31,213 nucleotides of DNA from positions 1 through 31,213 of the forward strand of contig DASVEF010000170.1 of the NCBI GenBank assembly GCA_036380715.1, in the 5' to 3' direction. Source of the DNA: UBA5704 sp036380715 (lineage in GTDB: Bacteria; Acidobacteriota; Thermoanaerobaculia; Multivoradales; UBA5704). This document shows, piece after piece, positions 26,008 to 31,213 of the stretch. Within the stretch, counting starts at the first letter, position 1; each line of letters starts with the position of its first letter. Made by a program: the position numbers and the translations under genes. The notes below the pieces were generated by a model. That model saw only the letters and a program-made list of their open reading frames with translations, was not told where the DNA came from and ran no database searches.

Positions 26008-27488
26008 CGCGACTCCTCCAGGCCGACGATCCGCAGGGCCGGGCCGAGCGGCATCTCGCGCCCGGTCATCATGCGGAACTGGCCGAGGGCCTGGTACGCC
26101 AGCACCTCCCGGCCGTCGATCCCCACGAGCCCTCTCTCTTCCACCGCGCGCAGGAGAGAGGTCGGTCCTTCGCCGTAGACGAGATCTACGATCACCGTTC
26201 CAGGGCGGACGCCGTCCAGCGCGAAGGGGAGCGGATCGCTCTCGTGGCGGCCGAGGGAGGTGGCGTTCACCAGCAGGTCGAATTCGGAGGGGCGGAGATC
26301 GTCGAGGGGGAGGAAGGGAAGCTTGAGGAGGTCGGCGGCGCGCTGGCCGCGGTCGATGCTCCGGTTGATCAGCGTGACCTGGGCGCCGGCCATCATGAGC
26401 CCTTCGGCCGCGGCGCGCCCGGCGCCGCCGGTGCCCACCACGGCGGCGTTGCGCGACGGGAGGTCGATGCCGCGCGCCCGCAGCGGCAGCACCACGCCCT
26501 CCGGATCGGTCGCCTCCGCCTCCCAGACTCCCTGGTTGCAGACCAGGGTGTTGGCGGCGCCGATCAGCCCCGCGCGCGGGCTCTCCGCGCCGGCCACGGC
26601 GAGCGCGGCCTCCTTGAAGGGCGCGGTGACCGACAGCCCGCGCAGCGGCATCCCGATCTGATCGAGGATCTCGCTCTCCACCACCTCCAGCCAGAATTCG
26701 CCGAACGCCTCGACGTGAAAGGGAATGTAGAGGGCGGGGATGCCCAGCGCGCGGTAGGCGGTGTTGTGGAGGCGCGGCGAAAGGGAGTGGAGCACGGGAT
26801 TGCCGACGACGCCGAAGACCGCCTCGACCGGCCGCAGCTCGGGGAGGCCGTAGTCCTCGATCAGCCGGCCGATCGTGATCTGACCCGGCGCTCCGGGCAC
26901 CTCTCCCAGCGCGCCGTAGATCACCGGAGCGCCGAGGCGGGGGGCCACGAGACGGGTCCAGGTGCCGATCGGGCCGGCGGCGAAGGAGACGACGTCCGGC
27001 CGCTCCAGGCTGTCGAGGAACATCAGCGTCGCCAGCTCCTCGCCGGATTGCGCGGCCGTGGGGATCAGCTTGTAGAGGAAGGCTTCGGTGGCGGCCATCC
27101 GCTCGAAAGTCGCCTTGAGCCCGGCCAGGTTGGTGGCCGCGCCGTGCCAGGAGAGGAGCCGCTTCTCGGGAGGGACCGCCTTGAGCACCGGAGCCGACAG
27201 ATCGCGCATCGCCTCCAGGTCGATCAGGTCATAGCCCGCCGCCGCGTCCATGATCCGGCGCTTGCGGCGTTCGGCCGAGCCCTCCCAGCCGCCCCCCTCG
27301 GCCCGGCTGCGCAGCGTGTACAGCAGCTTGCCGGAAAACCGCCGGCGCAGCGGCCCGGGATCGAGGTCGCCGACGAGGTCCCCGCGCACCTCCAGCCAGT
27401 CGACGCCCGCGAGCGCCGCTTCCAGACTGTCGTCCGGCGGCGTCGTGAGGGTCGCGACCAGCGTGGCGCGATCTCGCTGTCTCTCCAA
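26004..27488 (-). CDS. aroDE: Bifunctional 3-dehydroquinate dehydratase / shikimate dehydrogenase
   Basis: This 494-residue fusion covers two shikimate steps. Residues 1-215 are a type I (Schiff-base) dehydroquinase (VDWLEVRGDLV, LLYTLRSRAEGG, YDLIDLE, the lysine in FLYKLIPTA, PIGTWTRLVAP). Residues 225-494 are AroE (VVGNPVLHSLSPRLHN, catalytic Lys in LSVTAPFKEAAL, GAANTL, NADP site VVGTGGAGRAAAEGL, NATSLG). Similar fusions are known in plants and Chlamydia. The start is TTG 27488, 7 nt after a perfect AAGGAGGT; the longer upstream frame is the leader region. That ribosome site is buried in the attenuator hairpin. It is the first structural gene of the superoperon. Confidence 0.93.
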   Translation of the reverse strand: MERQRDRATLVATLTTPPDDSLEAALAGVDWLEVRGDLVGDLDPGPLRRRFSGKLLYTLRSRAEGGGWEGSAERRKRRIMDAAAGYDLIDLEAMRDLSAPVLKAVPPEKRLLSWHGAATNLAGLKATFERMAATEAFLYKLIPTAAQSGEELATLMFLDSLERPDVVSFAAGPIGTWTRLVAPRLGAPVIYGALGEVPGAPGQITIGRLIEDYGLPELRPVEAVFGVVGNPVLHSLSPRLHNTAYRALGIPALYIPFHVEAFGEFWLEVVESEILDQIGMPLRGLSVTAPFKEAALAVAGAESPRAGLIGAANTLVCNQGVWEAEATDPEGVVLPLRARGIDLPSRNAAVVGTGGAGRAAAEGLMMAGAQVTLINRSIDRGQRAADLLKLPFLPLDDLRPSEFDLLVNATSLGRHESDPLPFALDGVRPGTVIVDLVYGEGPTSLLRAVEERGLVGIDGREVLAYQALGQFRMMTGREMPLGPALRIVGLEESR

Positions 27489-27575
27489 AACGAAACCTCC
27501 TTCCGGACCCGGAAGGAGGCGACGTGTGGCGGAGGCTGTCTCGTCCCGGGTCCGCGTGCCGGGACGGCGCCCGGC
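27487..27575 (-). promoter_or_regulatory. Attenuator: chain of alternative stems sequestering the aroDE ribosome site
   Basis: Reading the minus strand, five segments can pair in sequence. A (GCCGGG, 27575-27570) pairs with B (CCCGGC, 27563-27558). B (GTCCCGG, 27565-27559) pairs with C (CCGGGAC, 27549-27543). C (27554-27544) pairs with D (27514-27504) over 11 bp including CGGACCCGG:CCGGGTCCG. D' (CCTCCTTCC, 27519-27511) pairs with E (GGAAGGAGG, 27504-27496). E contains the aroDE Shine-Dalgarno and is followed by TTTCGTTTT, so D':E may terminate transcription, block initiation, or both. A:B excludes B:C, B:C excludes C:D, and C:D excludes D':E. This is the layout of a ribosome-controlled switch. 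Confidence 0.8.
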
Positions 27576-27664
27576 TAGCTCACGGAATGGTGATGCACCG
27601 GCCACCAGCCCCAGACAGTCGAGGCGGATTCGAGAGAGCGGCGGTCGGAGGTGAACAGCATCAT
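27575..27664 (-). CDS. Trp/His leader peptide
   Basis: A 29-codon ORF begins at ATGATG (27664 or 27661) about 14 nt after the predicted transcript start and ends with TAG at 27577-27575. Codons 18-26 read Trp-Gly-Trp-Trp-Pro-Val-His-His-His (TGG at 27613, 27607 and 27604; CAT/CAC/CAT from 27595), followed by Ser-Val-Ser-stop. Three Trp and three His codons in nine, directly upstream of an operon making both amino acids, mark a leader peptide of ribosome-mediated attenuation. The ribosome site is weak (GGGAAC). The stop codon overlaps segment A of the downstream stem chain. Confidence 0.85.
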   Translation of the reverse strand: MMLFTSDRRSLESASTVWGWWPVHHHSVS

Positions 27665-27684
27665 CCAGTTCCCGTAGGCCAGCG

Positions 27685-27714
27685 ATTACAGCAGGAGGAG
27701 AGAGGGACTGTCAA
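27685..27714 (-). promoter_or_regulatory. Sigma-70 promoter of the aro-his-trp superoperon
   Basis: TTGACA (27714-27709) and TGTAAT (27690-27685) are 18 bp apart on the minus strand, giving a start near 27678. This is the best housekeeping promoter in the window and lies directly before the leader peptide. It is divergent to the nuclease-family gene at 27780. Confidence 0.8.
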
Positions 27715-27779
27715 GCGAGGGCCGTAACGTTCCTGCCCCCTCGATCGCCTGTTCCATTGAATCCTGGAGGAAACCCACC

Positions 27780-28712
27780 ATGCCAAACCGAGCGCTTCAT
27801 CGCATTGTCCTCACCCTGGCCGTCTCCCTCTGCCTGACCGGCCAGCTCTTCGCCCAGACTCTCACCGTCGCCGGCTTCAACGTCGAGAGCGGCGCCGCCA
27901 GCGCGCCGGTCATCGCGGAGCAGATCGGCCCCCTGCATGACATCGACGTCTGGGGATTCTCCGAGGTCAAGAATTCCAACGAGGCCCGCATCCTCGCCGA
28001 GGGAGCGGCCGACGGCGAGAGCGGCACCTTTCAGAGGATCCTGGGCACGACCGGCGGCGAGGACCGCCTGCTGATCGTCTACAACAGCGACCGCCTGGAG
28101 CTGGTGCGCCAGGGGGAGATCCCCGAGCTGAACATCGGCGGCAACGTCCGCGCTCCCCTCTGGGCGCAGCTCCGGGTCAAGCCTTCCGGTCCCGAATTCA
28201 TCTTCATGGTCAACCACCTCTACCGCGGCAGCACCCCCGGCCGGCACGCCCAGGCCCGCGGGCTCCATGACTGGGCGCTGGCCCAGACGGTCCCGGTGAT
28301 CGCCACCGGCGACTACAACTTCGACTGGCACTTCCAGACCGGCGACACGAACCACGATAATGGCTACAACCTGATGACCGCGGGGAACGTCTTCACCTGG
28401 GTGCGCCCGCCGGCTCCGCTGGTCCCCACGAACTGCAGCCATCACAAGTCGGTCCTCGACTTCGTCTTCGTCTCCGGAGCCGCCCGGAGCTGGCAGGCCG
28501 AGAGCGAGATCCTCTTCCCCGAGGACTCCTACTGCCCCGACACCGCGAGCACGAGCGATCACCGTCCCGTGCTGGCGAGGTTCACTCTGGGAGATATTGA
28601 CGAGGAGGAGACCTCGAAAGAGGAAATCCTGCAGAAGATCCAGGAGCTGGAGCAGAAGCTCGCCGAGCTACGGACGCTGGTCGAAGCCCTCGAGTGCGGC
28701 GGCAACCCCTAG
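27780..28712 (+). CDS. Secreted endonuclease/exonuclease/phosphatase-family protein
   Basis: This 310-residue protein has a signal peptide (LTLAVSLCLTGQLFAQ, cleavage near residue 25). It belongs to the EEP superfamily: TVAGFNVES at the first strand, the metal-binding Glu in WGFSEVKN, LLIVYNSDRLEL, MVNHLYRG, the catalytic GDYNFDW, and the terminal STSDHRPVLARF with the Asp-His pair. The last 45 residues (EEETSKEEILQKIQELEQKLAELRTL...) form a coiled coil, perhaps for oligomerisation. It probably hydrolyses phosphodiesters (DNA or phospholipid-like) outside the cytoplasm. GGAGGA precedes ATG 27780. It is a monocistronic unit ending in a hairpin terminator. Confidence 0.85.
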   Translation: MPNRALHRIVLTLAVSLCLTGQLFAQTLTVAGFNVESGAASAPVIAEQIGPLHDIDVWGFSEVKNSNEARILAEGAADGESGTFQRILGTTGGEDRLLIVYNSDRLELVRQGEIPELNIGGNVRAPLWAQLRVKPSGPEFIFMVNHLYRGSTPGRHAQARGLHDWALAQTVPVIATGDYNFDWHFQTGDTNHDNGYNLMTAGNVFTWVRPPAPLVPTNCSHHKSVLDFVFVSGAARSWQAESEILFPEDSYCPDTASTSDHRPVLARFTLGDIDEEETSKEEILQKIQELEQKLAELRTLVEALECGGNP

Positions 28713-28720
28713 CCGGTGAA

Positions 28721-28746
28721 AAAGGGAGCGGTTGTCCGCTCCCTTT
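28721..28746. terminator. Bidirectional terminator between convergent genes
   Basis: AAAGGGAGCGG (28721-28731) and CCGCTCCCTTT (28736-28746) form a perfect 11-bp stem with a TTGT loop. On the minus strand the stem is followed by a T5 run, so it serves the coiled-coil gene well. On the plus strand only TTT ends the nuclease-family transcript. Confidence 0.85.
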
Positions 28747-28757
28747 GGAGTGTGATA

Positions 28758-29180
28758 CTACTGATTGGCGTTCGATGTGTTCGTGGAAGCCGTCTGGGTC
28801 GGTGGCGCCGGCTCAGGCGGCTTTTCTTCCTTCTTCTTGCGCTTCTCCTCCGGCGGCCGGCGCTGCGGCGGCCGGCGGGGCTGCATGCCGTACTCCGCCA
28901 GCTTCTCGCTCCTCAAGCCGTACCGGGTGCGGATGCCGTTGCGAATCCGCGTCAACAGCTCCTGACCCTGCTTGAGGAACCCCTCCAGGTCGCGCGTCGC
29001 TTGCTGCACCTGCGCCTTGAACTGGTCCTGGCGCTTCCTGGCGTCTTCGGCGCCTTCCAGCGCGGCGGTCAGCGCCACCGTCGGGTCCGCGAGAAACGCG
29101 AGGTCGGCCTCGTTGGCCTTCACCGCGTTCAGCGTGTGCCGGATCTCGGCCATCAGCTCTCCGTTCGTCAAATTGGGCAT
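28758..29180 (-). CDS. Conserved hypothetical protein with helical core and basic/Pro-rich tail
   Basis: This 140-residue protein begins with about 95 helical residues (a four-helix or coiled-coil character: LMAEIRHTLNAVKANEADLAFL..., ARKRQDQFKAQVQQATRDLEGFLKQGQELLTRIR). It then has GLRSEKLAEYGMQPRRPP, a motif I associate with a family of small hypothetical proteins, and a low-complexity tail rich in Pro, Lys and Glu. No catalytic residues are evident. AAGGAGGT lies 7 nt before ATG 29180. It follows the PCD-like gene by 15 bp, suggesting an operon. Its function is unknown. Confidence 0.75.
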   Translation of the reverse strand: MPNLTNGELMAEIRHTLNAVKANEADLAFLADPTVALTAALEGAEDARKRQDQFKAQVQQATRDLEGFLKQGQELLTRIRNGIRTRYGLRSEKLAEYGMQPRRPPQRRPPEEKRKKKEEKPPEPAPPTQTASTNTSNANQ

Positions 29181-29195
29181 CAGCGCACCTCCTTT

Positions 29196-29582
29196 CTACC
29201 CCACCACCGCTGCGAAGCGGAGCAGCTCTTCCGAGAAACGGAACGTGCGGTCCCGTCCCGGCGAGCCCTGCAGCGTGATGGTCAGTTGTGTGTCCGCGGG
29301 AAGCAGCTCCACCGCCTGGCCGTGGTGGATCGCCAGCTCCAGGACGTACCGCGAGTAGGCGCTCGCCGCCGCGGCCGACTCGAAGCCGAACACCCGCTGC
29401 AGCGACCAGCCGCCCCGGACCAGCTGCCAGCCGAGCTGCTGCAGAAGCCGGAGCGCATCCTGCACGCGCTCGGACTTCAGCCGCTCCTCCGCGGAGTCGA
29501 CTCCGCCCCCCCTGGGCGGACGCTTTCTCTTGCCTTCGTCCGGCTGGACATCGTGAATGGGTACGATCGTTGTCTGTTGCAT
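29196..29582 (-). CDS. Small protein resembling the pterin-carbinolamine dehydratase fold
   Basis: This 128-residue protein starts at ATG 29582, fixed by AAGGAGGT 6 nt upstream. After a basic N-terminal 40 residues, the pattern GWQLVRGGWSLQRVFGFESAAAASAYSRYVLELAIHHGQAVELL then LTITLQ then EELLRFAAVVG resembles the alpha-beta layout of PCD/DCoH proteins. The signature His-His-Pro reads His-His-Gly and the later His/Asp positions are not clear. It may be a non-catalytic relative, and DCoH proteins can also bind transcription factors. The assignment is tentative. The upstream extension of the frame is a shadow of the next gene. Confidence 0.55.
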   Translation of the reverse strand: MQQTTIVPIHDVQPDEGKRKRPPRGGGVDSAEERLKSERVQDALRLLQQLGWQLVRGGWSLQRVFGFESAAAASAYSRYVLELAIHHGQAVELLPADTQLTITLQGSPGRDRTFRFSEELLRFAAVVG

Positions 29583-29640
29583 AGTTGACCTCCTTGGATC
29601 AACGCTTCGCGCGCCTCCATGGCGCCGAAGATGAATTTCT

Positions 29641-30204
29641 CTACCTTCCTGAGAGCGCCCCGAGCCGGCCCAGGCACGCCCGCTGCTCCTCCGGTGCGCC
29701 CACCGCCCGGAACACCCGGGCCGCCCGCCACAGCAGGGCCACCGCCTCATGGACCTGACCCTGCGCCTCGCGAAGCCACGCCAGCGTCTGGCAATAGAAC
29801 GCCCGCTCGAACGAATCCGGCGGCGCCGTCAGCACAACCGCCACCGCCCCCAGAGCCTCCTCCGCCCCGGGCCAGTCGCCGCGCAGCCGCCGGGCGTTGG
29901 CCATCAGGCAGAGGGCCAGCGCTTTCAGATCGTTCGCCCGTCCTTCCGCCGCGCCCGGCTCGACCCGCTCGGCCACGGCCAACGCCAGCTCCGCCAGTTC
30001 CTCCGACCACCCCGGCTCCTCTGACTGGACACGCAGGCTTTCCTGCACCAGCAGATCCGCGAGCTCAAGACTTCCAAACCCCGCTTGCCGCGCCAGCGTC
30101 CAGCGCCGGTCCGCCTCCGCCGACATCAGCTCCTGAAAGAGCCGGCGCGCGACCAGCCACGCCACCAGCTCAGCCGTCTTCTCCTCCTGGCTCATGGGTC
30201 TCAT
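29641..30204 (-). CDS. TPR-like helical-repeat protein
   Basis: This 187-residue all-helical protein has repeats of TPR character: LELADLLVQESLRVQSEEPGWSEELAELALAVAERV, NDLKALALCLMANARRLRGDWPGAEEALGAVAVVL and RAFYCQTLAWLREAQGQVHEAVALLWRAARVFRAVG. It has no signal peptide. Such proteins are usually protein-binding partners. AAGGAGGG lies 8 nt before ATG 30204. A GGGGGC/GCCCCC hairpin (about 30219-30237) sits in its leader. It is followed by the PCD-like gene and preceded by the XRE regulator on the same strand. No function is known. Confidence 0.7.
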   Translation of the reverse strand: MRPMSQEEKTAELVAWLVARRLFQELMSAEADRRWTLARQAGFGSLELADLLVQESLRVQSEEPGWSEELAELALAVAERVEPGAAEGRANDLKALALCLMANARRLRGDWPGAEEALGAVAVVLTAPPDSFERAFYCQTLAWLREAQGQVHEAVALLWRAARVFRAVGAPEEQRACLGRLGALSGR

Positions 30205-30466
30205 GCACAGGCCCTCCTTGGGGGCTCAGCGGCCCCCATTGATTTAGAATGCAACGACCAAGGTTGCACGGATATTGACCGAACGATGCCGTGCGTGTCA
30301 AGTCGATTGAATTGTACGGAAGCACTCACTCATGCGTCCAGGGTGAGCTGCACGAAAAGGCGATCCTTTGACTGGAGTGGAAAAAATCGCGATCCGGTCA
30401 GGAAAAGCCGGAAGCGCCCGGGCGATCCCCGGGGCCGGCCTCCCTTGGCGAGATACGGGCCGGGGC

Positions 30467-30856
30467 TCAGCCGGACGTCGAGTCGCCTTCCTGCGACGAC
30501 CGCAGGATCTCCCGCATGAGCCTTTCGATCTCTTCGAGGCTTGGGCTGGGCTGCGGGGCCGGCAGCCCCGCGATCTCCCGGAGCTTGCCGAGGATCCGGG
30601 TGCGCGGGGGCAGCGGGAACGCCACATGAAAGAGCTCCGCCGGAGCCACCCCGAGAACCTCGCAGATCTCGAAGACGTGCCGGGCTTTCAGCTCGATCGT
30701 TCCCGCGAACAGCCGGCTCAGGTAGCCGTACGACACCCCGAGCTGCTCCTCCACCTTGCGGTTCGTCGTTCTGCAGACCACCACCATCCACCGCAGCATG
30801 TCCAGCAGCTTTTCGACCTGCATTTCCGCCGCCGTCGGCTCCGTCAGGTCCGGCAC
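30467..30856 (-). CDS. XRE-type helix-turn-helix regulator
   Basis: This 129-residue protein has a central helix-turn-helix with TTNRKVEEQLGVSYGYLSRLFAGTIELKARHVFEICEVLGVAPAELF, typical of XRE/Cro-like DNA-binding domains, and a C-terminal helix region (SLEEIERLMREILRSS). The start is GTG 30856 with GAGGAGGG about 5 nt upstream; it overlaps the preceding gene by 13 bp, so the two are co-translated. The space 30205-30466 contains no other gene; only a weak minus-strand hairpin with a T6 run (about 30371-30415) is seen after its stop. Its targets are unknown. Confidence 0.8.
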   Translation of the reverse strand: MPDLTEPTAAEMQVEKLLDMLRWMVVVCRTTNRKVEEQLGVSYGYLSRLFAGTIELKARHVFEICEVLGVAPAELFHVAFPLPPRTRILGKLREIAGLPAPQPSPSLEEIERLMREILRSSQEGDSTSG

Positions 30857-31200
30857 GTTCTCCCTCCTCGCCGGCGCGTCTTGGGCTCGGGCGGCGACCA
30901 GCCGACCGGCTTCCCGGCGACGTAGACCCACACCCAGAGGCGGCGGGCGCGGATGCCGCCCAGCAGCCGCCGCACCTCCTCCTCGCTGTCGCAGAACACC
31001 ACGGCCAGCGCGTGATCCCGCAGATCCGAAATCACCCGGGCGATCCGGTGCGCATCCTCCAGCTCCCTCAGCGAGTGCGACAGCAGAGACCAGTCCGCCA
31101 CCTCGTCGTCCGTACGCCGGAACTCCAGCAACACCCACCACGGCCGGCTCGCCAGCGTTTCTTCCAGGAGTCTGCGGAGCCGGAGCGCCTCCATGGTCAT
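30844..31200 (-). CDS. Hypothetical protein, start possibly beyond the window edge
   Basis: About 118 residues are visible, with ATG at 31200 or 31194 and no good ribosome site at either. The frame stays open to the window end, so the true start may lie outside. The sequence has mixed helices and strands (LRRLLEETLASRPWWVLLEFRRTDDEVADW, ALAVVFCDSEEEVRRLLGGI, LWVWVYVAGKPVGW) and a basic C-terminus. No family is recognised. It overlaps the XRE regulator by 13 bp, implying a joint function. Confidence 0.6.
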   Translation of the reverse strand: MTMEALRLRRLLEETLASRPWWVLLEFRRTDDEVADWSLLSHSLRELEDAHRIARVISDLRDHALAVVFCDSEEEVRRLLGGIRARRLWVWVYVAGKPVGWSPPEPKTRRRGGRTCRT

Positions 31201-31213
31201 GCGAACGGCAGCG

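Noticed and set aside
27489..27605. Upstream extension of aroDE to an ATG at 27605
   Set aside because: The added residues have no family similarity, the stretch overlaps the leader peptide and stems, and TTG 27488 has a perfect ribosome site.
27711..28562. Minus-strand frame opposite the nuclease-family gene
   Set aside because: Antisense shadow, and it runs through the superoperon promoter region.

Overview
This is a GC-rich (roughly 70 %) bacterial chromosome segment. It contains no phage, plasmid or rRNA signature. Its content (a short HisG with HisZ, a type I DHQ dehydratase/shikimate dehydrogenase fusion, many REP-like palindromes, a bacterial type IB topoisomerase and an osmotic/general-stress gene set) suits a soil-type, possibly Acidobacteriota-like, organism. 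That lineage guess is an inference from style, not a search result.

Layout. Positions 1-4.2 kb hold the start of a small protein, a nested inverted-repeat (MITE-like) element, a winged-helix-like small protein, a 21-bp minisatellite, a CmoB-like methyltransferase and a stress cluster (YciE-type ferritin-like protein, general-stress SDR, small acidic protein). From 4.2 to 5.7 kb there is a terminator, a dense REP cluster and a minus-strand topoisomerase IB. From 5.8 to 10.9 kb there is a plus-strand GT20 (OtsA-like) / histidine kinase / NtrC-type regulator operon followed by a BON-domain lipoprotein and a Met/Thr/Gly-rich lipoprotein. Matching sigma-54-like promoters sit before otsA and before the BON gene. 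From 10.9 to 27.7 kb there is one minus-strand superoperon, in transcription order: aroDE fusion, hisZ, hisG, hisD, hisC-hisB, hisH, hisA, hisF-hisIE, trpE, trpG, trpD, trpC, trpF, trpB, trpA and an esterase. Almost every junction overlaps. From 27.8 to 28.7 kb there is a secreted endonuclease/exonuclease/phosphatase-family protein. From 28.7 kb to the end there is a minus-strand set of small proteins (pilot gene cut at or near the edge, XRE regulator, helical-repeat protein, PCD-like protein, coiled-coil protein).

Most notable find. Upstream of the aro-his-trp superoperon, between a near-consensus sigma-70 promoter (TTGACA, 18 bp, TGTAAT) and aroDE, lies a 29-codon leader ORF with Trp-Gly-Trp-Trp-Pro-Val-His-His-His near its end. 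It is followed by a chain of mutually exclusive stems. The last stem buries the aroDE Shine-Dalgarno sequence and can also act as a terminator. Hand-placing ribosomes shows the expected logic. A stall at Trp or His codons leaves the first stem arm free and leads to the open form. Arrival at the stop codon covers that arm and leads to the closed form. This looks like a dual Trp/His attenuator for a combined his-trp operon, and I know of no described example.

A second theme is a REP-like palindrome family placed inside the biosynthetic operon. Two copies lie in frame between hisF and hisI and between hisC and hisB, giving apparent gene fusions with Pro/Gly-rich linkers. Others form the C-terminal tails of HisZ, the esterase and the methyltransferase.
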